Positions 1-6,391 of a stretch of DNA of 52,891 nt are shown piece by piece. The notes under the pieces were generated by a model. The model had not been told where the DNA came from. It did no database searches and worked only from the letters and a program-made list of their open reading frames with translations. The stretch's first letter is position 1. Every line of letters begins with the position of its first letter. Origin of the DNA: Kitasatospora xanthocidica (lineage in GTDB: Bacteria; Actinomycetota; Actinomycetes; Streptomycetales; Streptomycetaceae); contig NZ_BNBY01000014.1 of NCBI RefSeq assembly GCF_014656195.1, positions 34,976-87,866 of the forward strand, given 5' to 3'. The translations under genes were made by a program, and so were the position numbers.

Positions 1-47
1 GGTTCGACCGCAGGCGCCGCACCCGTGTCCGCTGTCCGCGGCGACGG

Positions 48-1340
48 TCAGGGCCGCGCCCCGGCGGCCTCCCGGGCGGGGGTCGCCGGCCGGCCGCCGG
101 AGGTCTCCCGGGCGAGTTCGGTGCCGCCGCGGGTGAGCAGGTTGAGCAGCGGCGTGGTCGCGGCGGTGGTCAGCAGCGCCATGAGCACCAGGATCGAGAA
201 CAGGTCCGTCCCGATGACGCCGAGCTGGCGGCCGATGTTGAGCACGACGAGTTCGGTCAGGCCGCGGCAGTTCATCAGGACGCCGAGGGCCGCCGCCGGC
301 CGCCAGGCACAGCCGGTGAGGCGGGCCGCGAGGGTGGCCGATCCCCACTTGCCCGCCACGGCGGCGCCCAGGACGGCGAGCGTCCACAGCCACAGGGACG
401 GGCCGGCGGCCAGCCGGGCGAAGTCGGTGTGCAGGCCGGTGTCGACGAAGAACAGCGGGAGCAGGATCGGAACGGCCACGGCGCGCAGCCGGGCGGTGCA
501 GCGCTCCAGCGCCGGCAGTCCTCGCGGGGTGACCGCGCCGAAGAGGAACGCCCCGAACAGCGGGTGCACACCGATCCGGTCGGTCACGTAGGCGGTCAGG
601 CACATGCCGACGAAGACGGTCACCATGACGAGCTCGTCGGAGGCGCGCTCGGCGCGCTGGAGGAGCCGGAGCAGCCCGGGGCGCAGGGCGACCAGGGCGG
701 CGGTGACGGCTGCCGCGAGGGCGAGGGTGGTGAGTGCGGAGACCGGTGATCCGGCCGCGCAGAGCGCGACCACGCCGGCCAGCAGGCACCAGGCGATGGC
801 GTCGGAGGCCGCGGCGCAGGCCATGGCGAGCGCCCCGAGCTGGGTGGTGGCCAGGCCGCGGTCGCTGAGGATGCGGGCGAGGACGGGGAAGGCGGTGATG
901 CTCAGCGCCGTTCCGATGAACAGGACGAAGGCCGTCCGCCCGGTGTGCGCCGGCGCCAGCGTCGGGTACATCGCCCAGGCGAGCGCGCAGCCCAGGGCCA
1001 GCGGGACGAGGATGCCGGCCTGGCTGACCGCGGCCGCGGTCCGGCTGTGGCCGCGCAGCGAGCCGAGGTCGAGCTCGAAGCCGACGAGGAAGAGGAAGAC
1101 CAGCAGTCCCAGGTTGCCCAGGCTGGAGGTGATGGGCAGCACGGCGGGCGGCAGGAGCCAGTGCTGGAGGTCGGGGGCGAGCCAGCCGAGGAGGGACGGG
1201 CCGAGCAGGATGCCGGCGAGGATCTCCCCGATGACGGCGGGCTGGCCCAGTCGGCGCACCGCCCAGGCGCTGGCCTGGCAGGTGAGGATGACCGCGGGTA
1301 CGGCGATGAGAACGGCGAGCATCGGGTCTTTCGGCAGCAC
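48..1340 (-). CDS. Cation/proton antiporter, CPA2 family
   Basis: A 430-residue membrane protein made almost entirely of hydrophobic helices. The N-terminal pattern (IGEILAGILLGPSLLG, then a helix ending in FLVGFELD) is typical of CPA2 Na+/H+ or K+/H+ exchangers; no RCK/TrkA-N domain follows, so it is a bare exchanger domain of normal length. It would exchange monovalent cations for protons across the plasma membrane. The GTG start at 1340 was chosen because AAGGAGG lies 4 bases upstream and the homologous part starts there; a longer frame exists but its extra residues are low complexity. It lies 55 bases behind the ABC permease gene and may be the last gene of that operon. The ion is not predictable. 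Confidence 0.85.
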   Translation of the reverse strand: MLPKDPMLAVLIAVPAVILTCQASAWAVRRLGQPAVIGEILAGILLGPSLLGWLAPDLQHWLLPPAVLPITSSLGNLGLLVFLFLVGFELDLGSLRGHSRTAAAVSQAGILVPLALGCALAWAMYPTLAPAHTGRTAFVLFIGTALSITAFPVLARILSDRGLATTQLGALAMACAAASDAIAWCLLAGVVALCAAGSPVSALTTLALAAAVTAALVALRPGLLRLLQRAERASDELVMVTVFVGMCLTAYVTDRIGVHPLFGAFLFGAVTPRGLPALERCTARLRAVAVPILLPLFFVDTGLHTDFARLAAGPSLWLWTLAVLGAAVAGKWGSATLAARLTGCAWRPAAALGVLMNCRGLTELVVLNIGRQLGVIGTDLFSILVLMALLTTAATTPLLNLLTRGGTELARETSGGRPATPAREAAGARP

Positions 1341-1395
1341 GATGCCTCCTTGTCTGGATCGTTCGGACGGGGCGGGACGCGACGCGGGGTGCCGG

Positions 1396-2568
1396 TCAGG
1401 CGGCCAGGGCCTGACGCCAGCGGACGGCGGCACCGACCCGGAGGATCGAGTTGCGGTAGACCCGGGCGGCGAGCCGCATGGTGACGGCGGTGGCGGCGAT
1501 GGTGACCGCCGCGGCCGCGGCCTGCTGGGGGAGGGACACATTGCCCGCGCCCGCCTGCAGTGGCATCAGGAGCCCGGAGAACGGCGGGACGTACTGCACG
1601 ATCTGCACCCAGGACGAGGAGAGGGACTGGACGGCGGCGACCGCGACGGCGACCGGCGCGAGGGTGAGCAGGACCAGGGGCATGAGCACGGTCTGGAGGT
1701 CCTCGGGGCGGGACACCAGCGAACCGGCCGCCGCGAACAGGCCCGCGAAGAGCGCGAAGGAGAGCAGGAACCAGAAGCCGGCCGAGAGGAGGGCCGCGGT
1801 GCCGGGCAGGCTTCCGCCGGCGTCCGGGAACAGTCCCCTGGCGCCGAGCATCGCGCCGAGCATGGCGGCGACCTGGACGACGGCCGCGGTGGCGATGCCC
1901 GCGACCTTGCCGACCATGAGCTGCAGCGGGCTGACGGTGGCCAGCAGGACCTCGACGATGCGGGTGGACTTCTCCTCGACCACTCCCTGGGCGATGGCCG
2001 ATCCCTGACCGACGATCTGCATGAACAGGACGACGATCATGCTGATCAGGCCGCTGATCTCGGCGGCGCCGACCCCCGCGCCGACGGTGTCGAGACGGGG
2101 CCCGGCCTGGACGACGGCCTGGTCGAGAGCGGCGGTGTCGATGTGCTGGAGCGCGTAGGCGTGGTTCGTGGCCCAGGCGCGGCCGAGTGCCAGGGCGACG
2201 GCCCGGGCCTGGTCCGGGGTGTCCCCGCGGAGCACGACGGTGACGTGGTCCGCGGTGACGGCGGCCGCGGCCTCGGCCTTGCGGTCCGCGGTCAGTCGCC
2301 GGGCGGCGTCCAGGTCCGGGCACGGCACCAGGCGGGCGCCGGAGGGGGCCGGGCCGAAGTCCGCGGCGGGGGCGCCGCAGGCGGCCACGCTGGAGGTCTT
2401 GGGCTTGCCGGCGAAGTCGAGGCCGACGGTGAGCCCGAACATGAGCAGGCCCAGGACGAGCAGGCTCACCAGGTAGCCCTTCGTGGCCATCCGGGCCTCG
2501 ATCTCGCGCCGGTAGACCTGCCAGGTGCCCTGCAGCGGGCGGGTGTGCTTCTCGGTGGGGGTCTTCAT
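1396..2568 (-). CDS. ABC-2 type exporter permease (NatB-like)
   Basis: A 390-residue permease: a cytosolic N-terminus, one helix near residues 29-50, a long extracytoplasmic stretch, then about five helices in the C-terminal half. This is the usual NatB/YhaP layout. The ATG at 2568 overlaps the stop of the ATPase gene in an ATGA, so the two are translationally coupled and should form one exporter. The substrate is unknown; Na+, drug or peptide export all occur in this family. The next gene downstream is a cation antiporter, which would fit ion stress, while peptide genes some 2 kb away leave self-protection as another option. Confidence 0.9.
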   Translation of the reverse strand: MKTPTEKHTRPLQGTWQVYRREIEARMATKGYLVSLLVLGLLMFGLTVGLDFAGKPKTSSVAACGAPAADFGPAPSGARLVPCPDLDAARRLTADRKAEAAAAVTADHVTVVLRGDTPDQARAVALALGRAWATNHAYALQHIDTAALDQAVVQAGPRLDTVGAGVGAAEISGLISMIVVLFMQIVGQGSAIAQGVVEEKSTRIVEVLLATVSPLQLMVGKVAGIATAAVVQVAAMLGAMLGARGLFPDAGGSLPGTAALLSAGFWFLLSFALFAGLFAAAGSLVSRPEDLQTVLMPLVLLTLAPVAVAVAAVQSLSSSWVQIVQYVPPFSGLLMPLQAGAGNVSLPQQAAAAAVTIAATAVTMRLAARVYRNSILRVGAAVRWRQALAA

Positions 2569-3482
2569 GCGGGGGTACCGTCCTTCGCGGGGTCGACCAG
2601 GTCGCGGAACAGCTCGGTGAGGGTGGGGCGGCGCCGGTTCAGGGCCCGGACGGTGCCGTGCCGGACGGCTTCGGCCAGCAGGTCGTTCTCGGTGTGGCCG
2701 TCGGCCAGTTCCACCAGTACGCCCGCCGCGTCGGGCCGGTAGGACGCGACGGCGGGTGTCCCCTCGGGCCAGCCGGGCGGTGCCCCCTCGACCTCCAGGT
2801 AGAGGGAGTGCCCGGTGCGGGGGGCGCGCAGTTCGTCCAGGCTGCCTTCGGCGGCGAGCCGCCCGGCGGCGATGACCCCGACCCGGTCGCACAGGCGCTC
2901 GACGAGGTCGAGCTGATGGCTGGAGAACAGGACGGGGACCCCTTGGGCCGCCTTCTCGCGCAGCACCTCGCTCATGTCGTCGACGGCGGACGGGTCGAGG
3001 CCGGAGAAGGGCTCGTCGAGGATGAGCACATCGGGGTCGTGGATCAGGGCGGCGGCCAGCTGCACCCGCTGCTGGTTGCCCAGGCTGAGGGTGTCGATGG
3101 GCTTGTCGTGGTGGGCGTCGATCCCCAGTCGCCGCGTCCAGCGGGTCATGGCGGAGCGCGCCTGGGCGGTGGACTGGCCGTGGAGGCGGCCGAGGTAGAG
3201 CAGTTGCTTGGCGACCGTCATCTTCGGGTAGAGGCCGCGTTCCTCCGGCATGTAGCCGAAGCGGGCCGCCTCGGGGCGGCCGACCGGGGAGTCTCCCCAG
3301 TACACGGCCCCCTGGTCGGCGGCCAGCACGCCGGCGGCGATGCGCAGTGCCGTGGTCTTGCCCGCGCCGTTGCCGCCGACGAACCCGAAGATCTGTCCGG
3401 GGTGGACGGTGAAGTCCAGGCGGTCGAGGGCCTGGTGGCTGCCGTAGCTCTTGGTGACGCCCTTGTAGGTCAGTGGCTTCAC
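2565..3482 (-). CDS. ABC transporter ATP-binding protein (NatA-like)
   Basis: A 305-residue ATPase with Walker A GGNGAGKT (about residue 36), a degenerate signature LSLGNQQ, Walker B VLILDEP followed by a D-loop, and the switch His in FSSHQ. The C-terminal 80 residues form the extension usual in NatA-type exporters (DUF4162-like). It energises the permease encoded just downstream. Translation starts at GTG 3482 with AGGGAG upstream. It is transcribed away from a small membrane protein and a winged-helix regulator, so the 63-base gap between them probably holds both promoters. Confidence 0.95.
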   Translation of the reverse strand: MKPLTYKGVTKSYGSHQALDRLDFTVHPGQIFGFVGGNGAGKTTALRIAAGVLAADQGAVYWGDSPVGRPEAARFGYMPEERGLYPKMTVAKQLLYLGRLHGQSTAQARSAMTRWTRRLGIDAHHDKPIDTLSLGNQQRVQLAAALIHDPDVLILDEPFSGLDPSAVDDMSEVLREKAAQGVPVLFSSHQLDLVERLCDRVGVIAAGRLAAEGSLDELRAPRTGHSLYLEVEGAPPGWPEGTPAVASYRPDAAGVLVELADGHTENDLLAEAVRHGTVRALNRRRPTLTELFRDLVDPAKDGTPA

Positions 3483-3545
3483 GGAGTACTACTCCCTTGG
3501 AGATAAGTAGTTGCCATTCGGGGAACTAGATGCCAGCATGGAGTC
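3483..3545. promoter_or_regulatory. Divergent control region of the ABC exporter and regulator operons
   Basis: This 63-base gap separates the exporter operon (minus) from the membrane protein/regulator operon (plus). It contains an imperfect inverted repeat with arms TACTACT (3487-3493) and AAGTAGT (3505-3511). It could bind the winged-helix protein encoded at 3959-4273; that assignment is inferred from position only. Confidence 0.35.
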
Positions 3546-3962
3546 ATGGATGCAGACGAAGCGAACGAGGCACTCGACCAGGCGCGCCGCTCCTACGCGA
3601 CGGCCGCCCAGCCCCCGCTGCCCGGCTGGGCGCCCGCCCTGTGCGGTCTGCTGGTGGCCGGAGCGATCACCTTGGACGGGCTCGCCCCGGACGACACCTG
3701 GCTCCGGCTCGCCGCCATCGCGGGGGGCGCCGCCCTGGGGCTGCTGGCCCTGGGCCTGCTGCGCAATCTGCGCCTGCGCCAGGGGATCCGCGGTCTGCGG
3801 GGCCCCGCCCGCAAGGCTCAGACGGAGCTGTTCTCCGTCGGCCTGGTGTTCATCGTCCTGGGCCTGGGGGCCTTCCCGGGCGGCCGCCTGATCTATGCGG
3901 GGATCGGCGTGTTCGCCGGGGCGTTCGCCTGGTGGAAGCTGCAGACGAAGGCCGGGCGATGA
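3546..3962 (+). CDS. Small membrane protein of the exporter locus
   Basis: A 138-residue protein with a hydrophilic N-terminus (DADEANEALDQARRSYATA) and four predicted helices in two pairs, about residues 31-45, 55-72, 92-108 and 112-130. I do not recognise a named family, but actinomycetes often encode such proteins ahead of a winged-helix regulator and opposite an ABC exporter. Its stop overlaps the regulator's start in ATGA, so the two are coupled. It may sense or assist the exporter; no enzymatic motif is visible. Confidence 0.8.
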   Translation: MDADEANEALDQARRSYATAAQPPLPGWAPALCGLLVAGAITLDGLAPDDTWLRLAAIAGGAALGLLALGLLRNLRLRQGIRGLRGPARKAQTELFSVGLVFIVLGLGAFPGGRLIYAGIGVFAGAFAWWKLQTKAGR

Positions 3963-4273
3963 CCGACGGCGACGGCCTGGACGAGGCCTTCCGTACCGCC
4001 ACCAAGCTGCGCATCTGCGCCTTCCTCTCCGCGTGCGACGAAGCGGAGTTCCGCTCCGTCCAGGAGTACTGCGAGCTGACGCCGCCGGCCCTGTCCAAGA
4101 ACGTCTCGGCACTCGAGGAGGTCGGCTACGTCTCCGTGCGCAAGGGGTACGTCGGCAGGAGGCCGCGCACCTGGCTGGCCCTCACCGAGGAGGGGGCGAG
4201 CGCGTTGGCCGGCCACCTGGGCGCCCTGCGGAAGATCGCCGACGACGCGGCGGCCCACGCCCGCCGCCGGTAG
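3959..4273 (+). CDS. Winged-helix transcriptional regulator (MarR/HTH_34-like)
   Basis: A 104-residue protein that is one winged-helix domain: TKLRICAFLSAC, a recognition-helix region LTPPALSKNVSALEEVGY, and a wing VSVRKGYVGRRPRTWLALTEEG. The length and pattern fit small MarR/ArsR-fold regulators (HTH_34) that repress a neighbouring transporter. The start ATG at 3959 overlaps the upstream stop. The expected target is the divergent ABC exporter promoter. No metal-binding Cys/His cluster is visible, so a small organic effector is more likely than a metal. Confidence 0.9.
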   Translation: MTDGDGLDEAFRTATKLRICAFLSACDEAEFRSVQEYCELTPPALSKNVSALEEVGYVSVRKGYVGRRPRTWLALTEEGASALAGHLGALRKIADDAAAHARRR

Positions 4274-4286
4274 GCGTCCGGGCTAC

Positions 4287-4358
4287 GGCGCCAACCCGAA
4301 CATCGGCGCCAACCCGGACCACGGTGCCAACCCGAACATCGGCGCCAACGCAGAGCGG
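4287..4358. repeat. Four 18-bp tandem repeats
   Basis: Four head-to-tail 18-base units start at 4287, 4305, 4323 and 4341. All begin GG(C/T)GCCAAC; units 1 and 3 differ by one base and unit 4 has diverged in its second half. The array lies between the regulator stop and a strong hairpin, and is in frame with nothing convincing. It looks like a small minisatellite. Confidence 0.75.
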
Positions 4359-4390
4359 TGCGGCCGTCTGGGGGTCAGACGGCCGCACCG
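4356..4390. terminator. Strong bidirectional hairpin terminator
   Basis: A perfect 15-bp inverted repeat (CGGTGCGGCCGTCTG, 4356-4370, with its complement at 4376-4390) has a 5-base loop. It lies between the convergent regulator operon (plus) and the two peptide genes (minus) and can end both transcripts. Confidence 0.85.
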
Positions 4391-4416
4391 GCACATGTCA
4401 AGAACTGATCTACTGG

Positions 4417-4448
4417 ACGATCAGGTGATCAAACGATCAGATGATCAG
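4417..4448. repeat. Two 16-bp GATCA-rich tandem repeats
   Basis: Two adjacent 16-base units, ACGATCAGGTGATCAA and ACGATCAGATGATCAG, are each internally near-palindromic (GATCA/TGATC). They run into the last codon and stop of the 60-residue peptide gene, whose 3' end is on the minus strand. They could form alternative hairpins in that mRNA's tail. Confidence 0.6.
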
Positions 4449-4627
4449 CAGCCGGCCTTGACGGTGGCCGAAACGCTCGCGCTGACGACGGCGCCGGAAG
4501 CCGCGAGGGAGGCGATCCAGCTGACCGACTCGACCGAGGCCAGGGTGTCGCCGCCCAGGCCGAGGGAGTACTCCTCGGTGGTGGTGTAGGCGACGTAACC
4601 GGCGATGAGCTTCTCGTTGGCGTTCAT
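4445..4627 (-). CDS. RiPP precursor-like peptide A (60 aa, C-terminal TVKAGC)
   Basis: A 60-residue peptide. Its N-terminal stretch NEKLIAGYVAYTTTEEYSL matches the leader of the gene just upstream (NEKL-x-AGY-x-AYT). Its second half is rich in Ser, Ala and Val and ends SASVSATVKAGC. One Cys, the last residue, lies five residues after a Thr, the geometry expected for a C-terminal AviMeCys ring. From memory, this end resembles the class V lanthipeptide cacaoidin (SATASWGC). RBS AAGGGAAG precedes the ATG. It is 57 bases after peptide B and before a strong terminator, so both are probably on one mRNA. No maturation enzyme is nearby; the class is inferred. Confidence 0.7.
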   Translation of the reverse strand: MNANEKLIAGYVAYTTTEEYSLGLGGDTLASVESVSWIASLAASGAVVSASVSATVKAGC

Positions 4628-4684
4628 GTGATGACTTCCCTTCGAAATGTGGATGTTGACGTGGTGGTCAGAACAGCTGGCTGA

Positions 4685-4837
4685 TCAGCAGCCGCCGATG
4701 ACGGTCTGCGCGGACAGCGCCGCCGAAGCGACGAAGGAGCAGACCGGGGTGGTCGCCGGGGCATCGGCCGCGGCGCCGCCGCCGAACTCCGCAGCGTCGG
4801 TGTACGCGGCGTATCCGGCCATCAGCTTCTCGTTCAT
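4685..4837 (-). CDS. RiPP precursor-like peptide B (50 aa, C-terminal TVIGGC)
   Basis: A 50-residue peptide, too short for many gene finders. It starts MNEKLMAGYAAYTDAAEF and ends TTPVCSFVASAALSAQTVIGGC. The first half is the same leader as peptide A; the second has two Cys, an internal one after TTPV and one at the C-terminus. The Thr-Val-x-x-Gly-Cys ending is shared with peptide A. The core pattern (hydroxy residues, P-x-C, then ASxxxS, then T-x4-C) recalls lanthidin cores, from memory. RBS GGGAGG lies 8 bases before the ATG. It is the first gene of the two-peptide unit. A plain two-peptide bacteriocin is an alternative. Confidence 0.72.
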   Translation of the reverse strand: MNEKLMAGYAAYTDAAEFGGGAAADAPATTPVCSFVASAALSAQTVIGGC

Positions 4838-4878
4838 CTCACTACCTCCCGAGTAGGAACCCTCTTGTGGGCTTCTTC

Positions 4879-4913
4879 TCGGGCCGGGGGGCTCCGGGGA
4901 ACCCCCGGCCCGA
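4879..4913. promoter_or_regulatory. Hairpin in the leader region of the peptide genes
   Basis: TCGGGCCGGGGG (4879-4890) pairs perfectly with CCCCCGGCCCGA (4902-4913) over an 11-base loop. It lies 42 bases upstream of peptide B's start, reading on the minus strand. It could be a terminator separating upstream genes from the peptide genes, or an mRNA leader structure; which depends on where the promoter is. Confidence 0.45.
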
Positions 4914-5054
4914 CGAGGAAGAGTCCATCACCGGGGCCAACACACCGTCGAGGAACCGCTCGTGGTCGGTTGACCCGTGAACGCCTCTGACCTCGGGACT
5001 TCGATCGGAAGTCGCAACCTGGTGCGAATGTTGACGTGGCGGGTGGGCCGCCGC

Positions 5055-5417
5055 CTACGCGTGCCGTCTGCCGCCGATCACCGGGACCATGCCTCTGGCC
5101 CCGATCTCGGCGGGCCCTCTTCGGGCACCCGGTCTGCGGACGAGCGCGCGCATCTCGCGCAGCTGCAGGTACGAGTCGCCCAGTGCGCTCTTCAACTTCT
5201 CGATCTCCTTCAGGAGCTGCTGCTCACGGCCGCTGTGCTCGGTACTGGTGTCGAGGCCCTCACAGCCGGCCTTGATGAAGCAGCGCTTCCAGTTGCTGAT
5301 GGCCTGGCTGGAGACCCCGGCGACACGGGCCGCTTCGGCAGCGGTCGTCTCGCCGGAGAGGACGGAAAGGATGATGTCTGCCTTCCGCTGAGGCGGAAGC
5401 AAGGGTGGTCGTGCCAA
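5055..5417 (-). CDS. IS3-family OrfA-like HTH protein, orphan
   Basis: A 120-residue protein from the TTG at 5417 (GGGGGAG upstream), starting ARPPLLPPQRKADIILSVLSGE. It has a helix-turn-helix (TAAEAARVAGVSSQAISNWKRCF) and a coiled-coil (EQQLLKEIEKLKSALGDSYLQLREM), the layout of IS3-type transposase OrfA. No OrfB integrase with a DDE motif follows, and I found no flanking terminal inverted repeats. It is therefore an IS remnant or a domesticated HTH protein. The last 25 residues are Gly/Arg-rich and may be read past a lost junction. It lies directly upstream of the two peptide genes. Confidence 0.6.
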   Translation of the reverse strand: MARPPLLPPQRKADIILSVLSGETTAAEAARVAGVSSQAISNWKRCFIKAGCEGLDTSTEHSGREQQLLKEIEKLKSALGDSYLQLREMRALVRRPGARRGPAEIGARGMVPVIGGRRHA

Positions 5418-5446
5418 CGTGTCTCCCCCGTGGTCGGACGAACGAG

Positions 5447-5686
5447 TCAGCTGTGGAACCAGCGTCTGGCCATCACGTGGGCCGCCGTCACCCACGGGTC
5501 GCTGAGGCCCGGCCAGGCCCGCATGAGGCGACGCCAGCGTCCGCCACGGGTGACGTCGGCCTGTCCTCCCGTGCAGGCCCGCCCGTCGGGCGAAGGTCCG
5601 GGCCGCGCGTCGGACGACGGCCCGGCCGCCCCGGCCCGTGGTTCCGGTGCCGCCTTCGCGGCGGCGGGTGACCTATGGACTTCCAT
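5447..5686 (-). CDS. Possible 79-residue protein, unknown
   Basis: This reading frame starts at an ATG with an ideal ribosome site (GGAGG, 8 bases upstream). Codon third positions are GC-rich as in real genes. The product is Ala/Pro-rich, then ends with WPGLSDPWVTAAHVMARRWFHS. I recognise no family. It lies 30 bases before the OrfA-like gene on the same strand. The alternative is that this stretch is non-coding. Confidence 0.3.
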   Translation of the reverse strand: MEVHRSPAAAKAAPEPRAGAAGPSSDARPGPSPDGRACTGGQADVTRGGRWRRLMRAWPGLSDPWVTAAHVMARRWFHS

Positions 5687-5869
5687 ACCTTTTTCCTCCG
5701 TTCCATGCCGTACGGATCGTTTGCGTCGTCGGTCGATCGGCGCGCGGGAAGCCTCGTCCGCCCCGGGGCGGCGGTCGCCGTCCCAGGATTCTTCGGGCGG
5801 GCGGGAGTTCGTGGACGGTCGGAGGCGCGGGGCCGACGGAACGGCCTTTCGCCGATTCGCCGGATTCAC

Positions 5870-6151
5870 TCACACGCAGGACCATCCGGACAGCGCCGGC
5901 GACTGCTTCACCGCGCGTTCGCACAGCCTCCTGCTCACGTTCCTGGCCTCTTCCGGACTGCCCGCCAGCACGTAGATGGCGAGGTTGAGCACGCCGGGCG
6001 AGGTCGACACGTAGACGTGCTCCAGATGGTCGGTCGCCGTGGCCACTGACCAGAGGAGATCCGTCATCACGGCCGGTTCCAGCCTTGGCCGTTCAGCGGT
6101 CGAAGCGGCTGTGATACTTCCGAGAACGAGCAGCATTTCCATGTGATTCAT
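5870..6151 (-). CDS. Small conserved-looking protein, unknown function (93 aa)
   Basis: A 93-residue protein with a soluble alpha/beta-like pattern: MTDLLWSVATATDHLEHVYVSTSPGVLNLAIYVLAGSPEEARNVSRRLCERAV. Three possible starts lie in the first 30 codons; the ATG at 6151 overlaps the stop of an 11-codon ORF as TGATG, which argues for translational coupling. The N-terminus before the third Met may not be part of the fold. It is transcribed opposite the AraC/LuxR fusion regulator. I do not recognise a named family. It could be a regulator or partner of the upstream mini-peptide. Confidence 0.65.
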   Translation of the reverse strand: MNHMEMLLVLGSITAASTAERPRLEPAVMTDLLWSVATATDHLEHVYVSTSPGVLNLAIYVLAGSPEEARNVSRRLCERAVKQSPALSGWSCV

Positions 6152-6186
6152 CAGTCCCAGATGATTCCGCCGGGGAGTACCAACAT
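6151..6186 (-). CDS. 11-codon mini-ORF (MLVLPGGIIWD)
   Basis: An ATG with a strong ribosome site (GGAGGG, 4 bases upstream) opens an 11-residue ORF ending in TGA, which overlaps the ATG of the 93-residue gene (TGATG). The peptide MLVLPGGIIWD is hydrophobic with one Trp and a terminal Asp. It could be a leader that couples or regulates translation of the next gene, or a secreted signal peptide. Only the start context and the overlap support it. Confidence 0.42.
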   Translation of the reverse strand: MLVLPGGIIWD

Positions 6187-6228
6187 TTCGCCCTCCTCTC
6201 CCGTGCGGGAACCATTCCGTTCCCGCGG

Positions 6229-6257
6229 TTGACAGTTGCTACCGACGGGTCTGAGTA
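6229..6257 (+). promoter_or_regulatory. Candidate sigma-70 promoter for the AraC/LuxR fusion
   Basis: TTGACA (6229-6234) is a perfect -35 hexamer and is followed after 17 bases by TGAGTA (6252-6257). It would drive the fusion regulator starting at 6392, leaving a leader of about 130 bases. Confidence 0.45.
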
Positions 6258-6391
6258 TTGCTGGCCCTGGCCAGGCCGCGGAAGACAGTCGGTCCGAGCG
6301 GAAACGCTCTTGAGCGCAAGCTCTCACCGGCCGTGCCCGGCCCGGGGAACCGCCCACGCACCACCTGTACTTCAGCTCGAGAGGCAAGCCA

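Noticed and set aside
3546..4273. Toxin-antitoxin pair
   Set aside because: The first protein is a four-helix membrane protein and the second a winged-helix regulator next to an exporter; transporter control fits better.
4977..5975. 332-codon plus-strand frame across the OrfA-like gene
   Set aside because: Antisense to a recognisable HTH protein; no motif or ribosome site.
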